64,000 bases of DNA. Origin: an uncultured Pirellula sp. (lineage in GTDB: Bacteria; Planctomycetota; Planctomycetia; Pirellulales; Pirellulaceae). Below the pieces are notes generated by a model that was not told where the DNA came from, searched no databases, and saw only the letters and a program-made list of their open reading frames with translations. The position numbers and the translations under genes are program-made. Every line of letters begins with the position of its first letter. Positions within the stretch are counted from its first letter, which is position 1. Positions 54,231 through 62,899 of the stretch are shown one piece after another. The DNA lies in the NCBI GenBank assembly GCA_903892355.1, contig CAITIE010000010.1, forward strand, positions 1 through 64,000. Direction: 5' to 3'.

Positions 54231-54830
54231 TCATCCTTCCTCTGAAAATGCTTCAGGGAGTTTCAGTCTCAATGAGAAGATTGTCCATCGCCCGATGGTG
54301 CTTGTTTGGGCCGCGGTCCTGCGCTTCTCGGATTGCAAAAATCGATCGATGGCTTCGGAGTGAGGGAAAGGGGATACCGATGTGGCGTTTGTCGAAGATG
54401 CTGTGGAACGAACGAACCGCTCTAACTTGATCGCGTGGGGGCATTGCCGATCGTATTGGGTCGTTTCACGGAATGCCGCATACTCCGCACTCCAATTCCC
54501 TCGATCCAGGGCCGGTGCTATCGGTACGCCAGATCCCGACTCCGATCCCGATTCCGAGGGACTCGAAGCGACAGAACGATCGAATTCGGCGTAACGCCGG
54601 GACAATTCGGAAGAGGCAGCGGGCCAAAGAGCTCTCGATTCATCAAGCCGCCTCATGATGGCTTGGAATTGCAACGCGATCGAAAGGGTGATTGCGAGAA
54701 GGATTAGCAGTCCGACCACGAAGGGTCCGACAAAGTACCGGCCGCGAATGCTCAGTCCGTGCGGTGGACCAACTCGATGAGTTGGCTCCACGGTATTCAT
54801 TGCGTCCATAGTTACTTTGTTCAAATCCAT
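54231..54830 (-). CDS. Small single-helix membrane protein of unknown function
   Basis: The 199-residue product has one membrane helix (about 34-56, FVGPFVVGLLILLAITLSIA) near its N-terminus and a soluble part with no recognised family. A Ser/Glu/Gly repeat (SSPSESGSESGSG, about 89-101) corresponds to a short CCGATTCC-type sequence repeat in the DNA. The start overlaps the stop of the upstream gene by one base (TAATG) and the stop lies three bases from holB, so it is translated within this operon. Coding use is ordinary. Confidence 0.65.
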   Translation of the reverse strand: MDLNKVTMDAMNTVEPTHRVGPPHGLSIRGRYFVGPFVVGLLILLAITLSIALQFQAIMRRLDESRALWPAASSELSRRYAEFDRSVASSPSESGSESGSGVPIAPALDRGNWSAEYAAFRETTQYDRQCPHAIKLERFVRSTASSTNATSVSPFPHSEAIDRFLQSEKRRTAAQTSTIGRWTIFSLRLKLPEAFSEEG

Positions 54831-56617
54831 TACGTAGGGATCTTGTATTCCTTGAGCCTTTGCATTTCGTCCGCGACCACGCTTCCGTCCGGCGTATCAT
54901 CGCTGTCGACGTCGAACCAAGACTCTTGGAATTGGACGTATCCGGGTCCACCGCTAGCCGACTTGCGAAGCGCCACATTGGTAGTCAAGGAAATAATGGC
55001 GTCGGCCATGGCCACTTCGGGGTAGCATCGAGGCCTGTTTTCTGGCGCATTGTTTCGGATGCAATAAGCCCAATGCTCGATCTCTTCCGTGTAGCCTCGG
55101 CTGACGGTACCCGTCCCCGCAGCTGCCTTGGATACTGGAGCCGCAGCACCCCCGCTCGCCTGGGTATCCAAAGCGTATCCGGACCCGGCAGCCTTGACCC
55201 CTGCCGCCGCGCTCGTATCGCCCTTCGCATAAAGCATGACCTCTTGCTCTTTCTCGAGCACGAGCGTTCCCTTGGTCCCCATGACGACTTCGCCGTAACC
55301 ACCATAGACGTTTCCATTGATCGTCGAGTATGTGACCACGATCTTCTTGTTGGGGTCTTGGTCGTACCCCGGTACGCCTTTGATCCCTCCTGGTTGCTTG
55401 TACCCAAGATCAAACTTTTCGCTGTACTCAGGACCTGGAAATTCGAACGTGCAGTAAACGTGATCATCCGCATCGCGGTCTGCGGGGAAGAGATGGCGAC
55501 CGCCGACCGCATGCACGGTCAGCGGATGGGCTTTTTTGCCGTCTGCTCGCAATGCGCTGCAGAAGATCGTCGCAGCATCCAATTGGTGGCTGCCAAGCTC
55601 ACCCATAAGACCCGCGCTGGTCCGATCGAATAACCGCCAGCGGACCAACTCTTCCATGGCAGAAATCGTTCGCTTGCCGATCGCCTTTTCCTGATAACCG
55701 AACCGAGCCGCATCGACTTGGTCGGCCATCCATGCTTCCTGCTGAGCGATCTTCCGTTTGAGCTGCTCGATCTCAGTTGGATTCTTTGCCTTGTCCAACT
55801 CCTTGACATACTTCTCGTAGTCGGTCTTGATCTTGTCCACCTTGGTCTCGGGATCACCGCCGACCATGGGAGGTTGCCACGAATCGTTCCCGGGAAGATT
55901 TCCGCGGTGCCACTGGGCACGAATATGGTGCAGCTGCCCGAGCATACCCCATTTGAGCAAATGGACGGCATTATCGTAGAGTACGCTGTAATGCCGTTGG
56001 TGTCCGGTGGCCAGATAAATCTGCTGCCCAGTGGGATTTTTGAATTCCTTGGATAGCCGCGCCATGACCTTGCACTGGGCCACGTTGTGGGCCATCAGCT
56101 TCTCGGTCAAAACGTGCTTTCCTTTCTGCATGGCTTTGATTGCGATCGGCGCATGCAGGTGAAGGGGCAAGGCGATGATGATCGCTTCGATGCTATCGTC
56201 GTTGAGCAACGCATCGATACCGCCGTTGCTCGCATCGTACACCTTGACGTTCTTCTTTGCCTCGTCCTCGTTCGCGTACTTGTACTGCTTGATCAATCCA
56301 GGCCGGGTTGGCGTTGTCCAATCTCCGTGGAACGCGCGATAGATGCTGTAAGGACGGATGTCTGCCACGGCGGTGACTTGGACATATTCCGGCGTGCATC
56401 CGCCGATAAGAACGCTTCCTTCGTCTCCGGTACCGATCACCCCGACCCGCACTGGATCGGCGAATTTCTCATAGCCAAAGTACATCGCTCCGAGACCCGC
56501 ACCGCTCACGGCGCCGGCCGCGATTACGCCTTGCAGGAACTCGCGCCGCGTGAATCCAACGGCCTCGTGGTAGTTGTCTTGACCAATGGTTTTGTCTTCC
56601 GGGCTCAATGTACGCAT
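54830..56617 (-). CDS. Tat-exported Gfo/Idh/MocA family oxidoreductase
   Basis: The 595-residue protein has a twin-arginine leader (GFTRREFLQGVIAAGAVSGA, about 20-39). The NAD(P)-binding fold begins with PVRVGVIGTGDEGSVLIGG, DIRPYSI and continues with IEAIIIALPLHLHAPIAIKA and the family motif GKHVLTEKLMAHN (EKP-like). It would oxidise or epimerise a sugar or inositol-like compound outside the cytoplasm with a tightly held cofactor, as proposed for glycosidase-like Gfo/Idh/MocA members. It has inserted helical and Ala/Gly-rich segments (near 440-480), so is longer than usual. GAGG eight bases before ATG 56617 decides this start over 56638. Confidence 0.9.
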   Translation of the reverse strand: MRTLSPEDKTIGQDNYHEAVGFTRREFLQGVIAAGAVSGAGLGAMYFGYEKFADPVRVGVIGTGDEGSVLIGGCTPEYVQVTAVADIRPYSIYRAFHGDWTTPTRPGLIKQYKYANEDEAKKNVKVYDASNGGIDALLNDDSIEAIIIALPLHLHAPIAIKAMQKGKHVLTEKLMAHNVAQCKVMARLSKEFKNPTGQQIYLATGHQRHYSVLYDNAVHLLKWGMLGQLHHIRAQWHRGNLPGNDSWQPPMVGGDPETKVDKIKTDYEKYVKELDKAKNPTEIEQLKRKIAQQEAWMADQVDAARFGYQEKAIGKRTISAMEELVRWRLFDRTSAGLMGELGSHQLDAATIFCSALRADGKKAHPLTVHAVGGRHLFPADRDADDHVYCTFEFPGPEYSEKFDLGYKQPGGIKGVPGYDQDPNKKIVVTYSTINGNVYGGYGEVVMGTKGTLVLEKEQEVMLYAKGDTSAAAGVKAAGSGYALDTQASGGAAAPVSKAAAGTGTVSRGYTEEIEHWAYCIRNNAPENRPRCYPEVAMADAIISLTTNVALRKSASGGPGYVQFQESWFDVDSDDTPDGSVVADEMQRLKEYKIPT

Positions 56618-56722
56618 AAGGAATGCCTCGAGGATCAAACGCTATAAGTGAGGAATGAATCGGTTTAGTAAGGGGATAGCTTGGATATTTAGGGTGGGGC
56701 AGGAACAGCAAGGAGGCTACGA

Positions 56723-57673
56723 TCAGGAATCGGTACGCACTTTGGCATTTCGATTCCAGAAACTCCACGGGATAAAGTCGAGACCAGCGTAACGTCCTGC
56801 GTCCGCGAACGCGACCACAAAACACGCCAGCATCTCGATCGCTTGATAGTATGTCGGTTGGGAACCCGGCGCCCCTGGGAATTGGGTAGCGACCACCGAA
56901 AGAAGAAACACCCCAGCCGCGATTGCCGCCAGCGGTGTCAGGAGGCCGACGAGCAACAGGATTCCGACCACCATATCGAAGATCGGAATGATCTTATCGA
57001 CTTGGCGGACCGTGATCGGCCCCTCGCCGGGGAACTTGAACTCGAGTTGTTTGCGGATCGGATTCCCCTTGGCATCCTTGGCGATCGGTTTCTTTGGATC
57101 CGGGTTGGCTTGTTCATCGGTTGGGACGGCATTGATTCGCTCCACCATCTCTGGAATTGTCTGATCGATTTCCGCAAGGATAGGCCGGCCGAGAGCTCGC
57201 CATTTGCTTTCGATCTCGTCGCGCTGTTTCCTCAGCGATTCGACTTTGGACCGCGTCATATCGCTTTCGAGTTTATCAATACGCTCGAGTCCGTTCTTGT
57301 ATTCCTCGATTTGAGGCTTCCACTCGTCGTACGTTTCTTTTCGTTTGGCGGCGAACTCGGCGAGGATGTCGTTCACCTCTTTTTGTTGGGCTTCGTTCAA
57401 GCCAAACGTTTCAACCGCCTTGGCACCGAACTCCTTGCACAGATCGGACATGTTCTTGGCATCCATCCGAAGCGAGCCGTCGTAGTCCGGGATCATGGAC
57501 TGGAACTTCTTCGCGAACGGTCCTTTTGCTGCCGACAGGAAGCCGGTCGACGAGAATCCTCCGTCGCGGACTTTGGAAACCCCCTCCTGAAAGAAATGCC
57601 ATCCGATGGCCAGCCGGAGCAGGACCAAGAAGAAAATGGCGGGAATCGTGAACTTGGCTTTGCGAAGTAGCAT
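56723..57673 (-). CDS. DoxX-like membrane protein with large charged insertion
   Basis: The 316-residue protein has a first helix (IPAIFFLVLLRLAIGWHFFQ, about 10-29, with the DoxX-type GWHFFQEG motif) and three further helices after residue 230 (FDMVVGILLLVGLLTPLAA, AAGVFLLSVVATQFPG, AIEMLACFVVAFADAGRYAG). Between them lies a charged helical insertion of about 170 residues (KRKETYDEWKPQIEEYKNGL is part of it), which would face outside. DoxX proteins are linked to sulfur and quinone redox; the function here is open. It precedes the Tat oxidoreductase by 105 bp and the pair may be functionally linked. Confidence 0.85.
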   Translation of the reverse strand: MLLRKAKFTIPAIFFLVLLRLAIGWHFFQEGVSKVRDGGFSSTGFLSAAKGPFAKKFQSMIPDYDGSLRMDAKNMSDLCKEFGAKAVETFGLNEAQQKEVNDILAEFAAKRKETYDEWKPQIEEYKNGLERIDKLESDMTRSKVESLRKQRDEIESKWRALGRPILAEIDQTIPEMVERINAVPTDEQANPDPKKPIAKDAKGNPIRKQLEFKFPGEGPITVRQVDKIIPIFDMVVGILLLVGLLTPLAAIAAGVFLLSVVATQFPGAPGSQPTYYQAIEMLACFVVAFADAGRYAGLDFIPWSFWNRNAKVRTDS

Positions 57674-57884
57674 GGGAGGGATATTCGAGGGGGGAGCGTA
57701 TGCCAGTAAAACTCAGTCCGGCAGGATCATTCGCGAAGTCGTATCGCAGGAACCCGCAGAATCTCACCTTAGGATAACTGAAGTATGGTCCAAAATCGAC
57801 CTTCGGCCAAGTCTCAACCCTTGCGCATTTCGGTCGAGAACATCCTTGAAACGGGAAATCATCGCAGGGGAGACGGCTCGATTC

Positions 57885-59120
57885 TCAGCGTTTCGTCATC
57901 TCCTCGAGGAGTGCCAGAACCGGACCTATTTCCAGCTTATTCGTGTATTCGATCCATCGATGGTTCGGAGACCAAGCAATCCCTTCCAGGTCCACGCGCG
58001 TCGACTTGGGGATCGCCAACAGAATTGGGTGCTGGGGAAACAATCGCAAGGTTTCAACTTTGCTACGGAGATATTCAGGAGTCCAGAAACCTAGAATCTC
58101 GAGGGGTATCGATTCCCCATCGGAGCGCTCCAGCAAAAAATCGGGAAAGAAAGCTCGCTGTCCTACGTGGAGAACGGTTCCCTCTCGAACCAACCGCCAG
58201 CCGCCTCGGGACTCGTCCCCCCAGTCCGATGCAAACTGCGACTCCACGTTGGAATCAAAATCCTCGGGAGGTTGCACCGGACTCACCAATCCAGAACGGT
58301 CGCTCAGTTCCAACCGCAAGTCGAACTCAGGCCGTGCGAAGCGAGCAGCTTTGCGTTTCATGAATGCGGTCATTGTCCAACCGCGGCACGAGAGCAGGCC
58401 GGGTAGAAATCGAGCCATGGCAACCCCGTACCGATGGGTACGCCGCAATACGGAAGCCGGACCTTGCAAATCAAACCGATAGCCGGTCTCCGTTTTCAGA
58501 ATCCGGTGCATCAAACCAGCCAGCTTGGCATACCTCAGAATCGTTTTCCACTCCGCCGTTGCATCGATGACCATACGTACGGAATCCAGGAGCGCCACCT
58601 GTGTCTGCGCTACATTGTAACGCGCGAGCAATTCGAGCGGGCTCCCATGTTCATCAAATGTCTTCAAGCGATGGTTCTCGATCAAGTCCGCGAACAAATC
58701 CTCCTTTAGCTGCAACCACTCGGTCCCAAGCTCACTCGCGATTGTCCCTTTAGTAGCTTTCTCAGCGTGTTCCAGTATGGACTCCGCCACCTCGACCAGC
58801 GGATGGAAGGAAGCCGCTCGACGAAACACAGCTCGCCGCAACTCGGCTGTCTTTCGTGGATTACCGCGATCAAACTGAGACCATTCGTCCAGCAGTTTGC
58901 AGAACGCGCCGATCCGGCGCACAGGGCACTCGGGATCTTGTTCAAGAACACGCTGCACAGCTTGGTGAAGCGATTTGCGTGTCCAGCCGATTCCGTTGCG
59001 ATACACTTCGCACAACTGCTGAGCGTACTCGACATACGCTTGATCCTTGATCCGTGTCAGGCGATCAGGAAGCACCAGGCCGTTTTCGAACCTTGCGATG
59101 GCGAGTTCCCTCGTAAGCAT
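57885..59120 (-). CDS. DUF790 family nuclease, Bax1-like partner of XPB
   Basis: The 411-residue protein belongs to DUF790, the family of the archaeal XPB partner Bax1. It starts MLTRELAIARFENGLVLP, has a long helical region, then a RecB-like nuclease area: WRLVREGTVLHVGQRAFFPD, FLLERSDGESIPLEILGFWT and PQHPILLAIPKSTRVD, where the Asp of FFPDF, the Glu of LEILGFW and the Lys of AIPKS match the D-(E/Q)xK pattern. In archaea Bax1 cuts DNA near an unwound lesion. It overlaps the helicase gene by 56 bp, so the two are co-expressed. Confidence 0.88.
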   Translation of the reverse strand: MLTRELAIARFENGLVLPDRLTRIKDQAYVEYAQQLCEVYRNGIGWTRKSLHQAVQRVLEQDPECPVRRIGAFCKLLDEWSQFDRGNPRKTAELRRAVFRRAASFHPLVEVAESILEHAEKATKGTIASELGTEWLQLKEDLFADLIENHRLKTFDEHGSPLELLARYNVAQTQVALLDSVRMVIDATAEWKTILRYAKLAGLMHRILKTETGYRFDLQGPASVLRRTHRYGVAMARFLPGLLSCRGWTMTAFMKRKAARFARPEFDLRLELSDRSGLVSPVQPPEDFDSNVESQFASDWGDESRGGWRLVREGTVLHVGQRAFFPDFLLERSDGESIPLEILGFWTPEYLRSKVETLRLFPQHPILLAIPKSTRVDLEGIAWSPNHRWIEYTNKLEIGPVLALLEEMTKR

Positions 59121-60537
59121 CGTTCTTCCTCCGTTTGCGAGATCGTTCTACCTCCCTCGTGTTCGAGGTCACCACTTCATACAAAATCGCTTTCGCCTCA
59201 CCTTGCCTCCTCAAAATTCGTCCCAATCGCTGCTTGGCTTGACGCGTCGAACCTTTACCTCCGAGAATGACCGCGATTTTGAGTTCCGGCAAATCGACGC
59301 CCTCATCGAGAACTTGATTGGCCACGATCGCCGGATAGACCCCATCTCGCAAGCCTTCCAAATAATCGAGCCTTTCGCGTTTGCCGCAATGGCTCAACAA
59401 GCATGGAATCAAGAATCGGAGCGACACCTCTCGAGCCATCGCATTGGAGCCAGTGAAAATAATCATTCGCTCCCCAGGATGGAGCCGAAAGAGATCCTCG
59501 AGCACTCTCAGCTTTTCTTCGGCACGCTCCTCAATTGCTTGCTTTTCACGGAATGCCCGAAGAATCCTCGATGCGACTTGGCTCGACTGAGTCTCCGCGC
59601 ATAAATCTTGCCAACGGAACCCTGGATCGTCGGTGCGGCGCTGCAGGACATAGTCGGAGACATGCTCCGATAACTGATCGTAACGGTTCCGTTCCAGGTC
59701 GCTGAGCGCCACCGGAATGCGGACCACCTCGTACTCAGCAAGGGTCCGTCCACGAACATCGTGGATCTCCAACTCATACACGACCTGTCCGAGAATGTCA
59801 TCCCATCGAACGGCTCCCGCCGTTTTCGTATTCACCACGTCGGGATTCCATGTCGCCGTCAGTCCCAACCGATCCGATGCGATACTGCATCGCGCCGCAT
59901 CGCTTCGTAACGGGCCCGCCAAATGATGGCACTCATCGAACACGAGCAACTGAAATCGATTTCCCAACTCCGCGAGATGGATGCAAGCGCTCGCATACGT
60001 CGTGACCGTGATCGGTTTCACAGAAAACCGGTTATCCCCGAGAATACCCGCATCATACCCTAGAGCTCGCAAAATCCTTCGATGCCATTGGTACATCAAA
60101 TCCCGTACCGGGGCGATAACCAGCGTGCTACACCTACCGCTGGCCATCAATTGGATCGCAACCTCGGTCTTGCCAGTACCCGTCGGCATGACCACGATCC
60201 CACGACGAGTCTGCTGCCACGCGTCGACGGCCTTCTGTTGCTCGGGCCGCAACGGTGGGATCTCAATCTTCGACCAATTCACCGTCTGCCACTGGGGAAC
60301 TCGATCGATCGTTCCATAATTCCTGGTCGCCAAGACATCACGTACGAGTCGGTAATTGCACGCATCGGTGCGCCATCGCCCAACCCGCGAGTCCCAGACC
60401 CAAATCCCCTGCCCGAAAATCCTTTGAATGGCGGTCTCGGTCCATGCATCGAGGAGCAACGTGCCCGAATCGTAGTCGAGATTTGCGAGCCCTCGATCGC
60501 TGCTTTTCGCCATTCTGTCTACATCGCCGTTCGCCAT
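59065..60537 (-). CDS. XPB/Rad25-like DEAD-box helicase
   Basis: The 490-residue superfamily 2 helicase shows motif I VVMPTGTGKTEVA, motif II VFDECHHLAG, motif III LGLTATWNP, IIFTGSNAMAREV (motif IV area) and motif VI KQRLGRILRRQG. An N-terminal domain of about 90 residues (TLLLDAWTETAIQRIFGQG) corresponds to the damage-recognition-like part of XPB. With DUF790 downstream it forms the XPB-Bax1 repair pair known from archaea and some bacteria; likely role is excision repair of bulky lesions. It lies 96 bp below glmS. An in-frame ATG at 60513 is an alternative start. Confidence 0.92.
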   Translation of the reverse strand: MANGDVDRMAKSSDRGLANLDYDSGTLLLDAWTETAIQRIFGQGIWVWDSRVGRWRTDACNYRLVRDVLATRNYGTIDRVPQWQTVNWSKIEIPPLRPEQQKAVDAWQQTRRGIVVMPTGTGKTEVAIQLMASGRCSTLVIAPVRDLMYQWHRRILRALGYDAGILGDNRFSVKPITVTTYASACIHLAELGNRFQLLVFDECHHLAGPLRSDAARCSIASDRLGLTATWNPDVVNTKTAGAVRWDDILGQVVYELEIHDVRGRTLAEYEVVRIPVALSDLERNRYDQLSEHVSDYVLQRRTDDPGFRWQDLCAETQSSQVASRILRAFREKQAIEERAEEKLRVLEDLFRLHPGERMIIFTGSNAMAREVSLRFLIPCLLSHCGKRERLDYLEGLRDGVYPAIVANQVLDEGVDLPELKIAVILGGKGSTRQAKQRLGRILRRQGEAKAILYEVVTSNTREVERSRKRRKNDAYEGTRHRKVRKRPGAS

Positions 60538-60562
60538 CCCGGAAATTTTAACGCCATTCGAA

Positions 60563-60642
60563 GGTGACGTTATTCAACGGTGACGTTATTCAACGGTGAC
60601 ATTATTCAACGGTGACATTATTCAACGGTACCATTATTCAAC
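60563..60642. repeat. 16-bp tandem repeat formed from the 3' end of glmS
   Basis: Five units of the form GGTGACGTTATTCAAC follow each other (variants GGTGACATTATTCAAC and GGTACCATTATTCAAC). The last one covers the final codons and TAA stop of glmS (60634-60636), so the array looks like repeated duplication of the gene's own end. Each unit carries a TAA on the - strand, in shifting frames because 16 is not a multiple of three. Confidence 0.92.
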
Positions 60643-62526
60643 GGTAACGCTCTTGGCAAGGTTTCGCGGTTTATCGACGTCGCAACCGCGAGCGATCGCG
60701 ATATGGTACGCCAAAAGTTGCAGCGGGATCGACGCGACAACCGGTTGTAGGAAATCTTCGACGTAGGGCACCTCGATAATGTCATCCACCAGCGACTCAA
60801 GTTTGCGATCCATCTGATCGACGATGGCGATGACCGGCCCACCGCGAGCTTTCACCTCTTGCAAGTTGCTCATGACTTTGTCGTACACGTGCGAACGTGG
60901 GAGGAGGAAAACCGAGGGGGTGTGTTCATCGACCAGTGCGATCGGCCCGTGTTTCATTTCAGCAGCCGGGTAACCTTCGGCATGGATGTAACTGATTTCC
61001 TTGAGTTTCAGGGCACCCTCCAGAGCGGTGGGGAAGTTGTAGTGGCGGCCGAGGTACAGGAAGTTGGTAGCATCTTTGTACTTATCCGCCACCTCGCGAA
61101 CTCGCGGGCTGCATTCGAGCGCTTGCTCGACGACATCGGGCAATGCCTCGAGTTGGTCGATGATGCGCTGACCAGCTTCAAAGCTCAAATGCCTGAGCCG
61201 TCCGAAATAGAGCCCCAGCATCGAAAGGACGCAGAGCTGCGAAGTAAAGGCTTTGGTGGATGCGACGCCGATCTCAGGACCAGCATGCAAATAGATTCCG
61301 CCGTCGGCTTCTTGCGCAATGCTGCTTCCAATGACGTTGCAAATCGCCAGCGTGTGGTGCCCTTTGCGTTTCATCTCGCGGAGGGCCGCTAGGGTGTCTG
61401 CGGTTTCGCCACTCTGGGTGATCCCGAAAATCAGGGTGTCATGGTCCACGGGCGGATTTCGATAACGCAACTCGCTAGCGTATTCGACTTCCACGGGCAA
61501 CCTCGCAAACTCTTCGATCAGGTACTCCCCGACCAAAGCGGAATGCCAACTGGTGCCACATGCAGTCAGGATCAATCGGTTCACACCGCGAAGCTGAGCT
61601 GGCGTCAGATTGAGACCACCGAACTTTGCGGTCGCGTTTTCTCGGTCCAATCTTCCTCGCATCGCGTTTCGAAGCGACGTAGGCTGCTCGTAAATCTCTT
61701 TGAGCATGTAGTGAGGAAATCCGTTGCAGCCGACCTCTTGATCGGTCGACTCCAAAACCCGCACTTCGGGCCGCACGCGACCTTGATCCCGGTGGACGAC
61801 TTGGATGGAATCCTTGGTAACAACGGCGATTTGATGGTCTGCCAGATAGATGATACGGTCGGTATGCCCAACCAATGGTGACGTATCGCTCGCGATGAAT
61901 TGCTCACCGCGACCAACACCCAAGACGAGCGGGCTGCCACAACGGGCAGCGATCAGCAAGTCGGGGCGGTCCCGGAACATCACGACCAATCCGTAGGTTC
62001 CTCGCAGCGATGGCAACGACGCGCGAACCGCTTCTACGAAAATTGCAAAGCGGCTGTCAGCCCCTCCGGAGCTTCGGCCCCCGGTTGCTACCGGTGAGTT
62101 CATCAAGGTCTTCAGGTTTTCTGCGATGAGATGCGCGACCACCTCGGTATCGGTAGCAGACTGAAACACATAGCCTTTCTCCTGGAGCATCTCCTTGAGG
62201 ACTTGGTAGTTCTCAATCACGCCGTTGTGGACAACGGCGACGATCTCGTGACCACCCATGTGCGGGTGCGCGTTTTCCTCGGTTGCTGCACCATGCGTCG
62301 CCCAACGCGTATGCCCAATGCCCGTGCTGCCCTGCATTGGCGTTTGATCGATCCTCTCGGCCAAATTATCGATGCGACCTACCGCGCGATGGAGCTGGAA
62401 CCCGGATGAGCCTGTTAAGGTGGCAATTCCCGCGCTGTCATATCCTCGATACTCCAATCGACGGAGTCCTGAAAGAAGGAATGGACATGCCTCTTGCTTA
62501 CCTACGTAACCGACGATTCCGCACAT
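60634..62526 (-). CDS. glmS: Glutamine--fructose-6-phosphate aminotransferase
   Basis: The 630-residue enzyme makes glucosamine-6-phosphate from fructose-6-phosphate and glutamine, the first step toward UDP-GlcNAc. After removal of Met1 the N-terminal Cys2 (MCGIVGYVGK) is the glutaminase nucleophile; RRLEYRGYDSAGIA and HTRWATHG are the standard glutaminase motifs. Two SIS domains follow (LTACGTSWHSALVGEYLIEE, TQSGETADTLAALR) and the end NLAKSVTVE is canonical. The frame is open to 62691, but the catalytic Cys fixes the start at ATG 62526. No glmS ribozyme was recognised upstream. Its 3' end is the source of a 16-bp tandem array. Confidence 0.97.
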   Translation of the reverse strand: MCGIVGYVGKQEACPFLLSGLRRLEYRGYDSAGIATLTGSSGFQLHRAVGRIDNLAERIDQTPMQGSTGIGHTRWATHGAATEENAHPHMGGHEIVAVVHNGVIENYQVLKEMLQEKGYVFQSATDTEVVAHLIAENLKTLMNSPVATGGRSSGGADSRFAIFVEAVRASLPSLRGTYGLVVMFRDRPDLLIAARCGSPLVLGVGRGEQFIASDTSPLVGHTDRIIYLADHQIAVVTKDSIQVVHRDQGRVRPEVRVLESTDQEVGCNGFPHYMLKEIYEQPTSLRNAMRGRLDRENATAKFGGLNLTPAQLRGVNRLILTACGTSWHSALVGEYLIEEFARLPVEVEYASELRYRNPPVDHDTLIFGITQSGETADTLAALREMKRKGHHTLAICNVIGSSIAQEADGGIYLHAGPEIGVASTKAFTSQLCVLSMLGLYFGRLRHLSFEAGQRIIDQLEALPDVVEQALECSPRVREVADKYKDATNFLYLGRHYNFPTALEGALKLKEISYIHAEGYPAAEMKHGPIALVDEHTPSVFLLPRSHVYDKVMSNLQEVKARGGPVIAIVDQMDRKLESLVDDIIEVPYVEDFLQPVVASIPLQLLAYHIAIARGCDVDKPRNLAKSVTVE

Positions 62527-62859
62527 GCAACAACCCCAGCGTCTGAGATGACTGTTTTCCACAAGACGACAATGGCGTCGGGAGGGTATCCCAGATCTGT
62601 CGTCACCGTGCACCGCAAGCTCAAATCGATTTCTTAGAGCGTGGAACCGATCGTCAGACCAATTCTTCGACGCACGCCCAGAGAAACCCACTTTTTACGG
62701 TCCAGGAAGCCTACCCCGCGAATCGCCTCGCCAAGGTCTTCCCCTCGCAAGTTTCCTACGCGGCACTCGCTCTTTAGACCTCATAGCCGGGACAACCGTC
62801 AAAATCAATAACGCTTGGATAGCGATGACGCTTGAATTGAAAGTCGACGTCGTAGAAAT
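62527..62859. other. Intergenic stretch with no supported feature
   Basis: This 333-bp gap lies between the glmS start and the repeat next to the fliS stop. It should hold the glmS promoter. I see no convincing consensus, ribozyme or small gene. Confidence 0.5.
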
Positions 62860-62899
62860 AGCGTTATTACGCACTGGGAGACAGCGTTATTACGCACTG
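62860..62899. repeat. 23-bp repeat covering the fliS stop codon, 1.7 copies
   Basis: AGCGTTATTACGCACTG occurs at 62860-62876 and again at 62883-62899. The second copy contains the last codons and TAA stop of fliS; the first repeats the stop pair TAATAA 23 bp further downstream, in a different frame. Confidence 0.85.

Noticed and set aside
62527-62800. glmS ribozyme upstream of glmS
   Set aside because: I could not see the conserved core, and the ribozyme is mainly known from Firmicutes.
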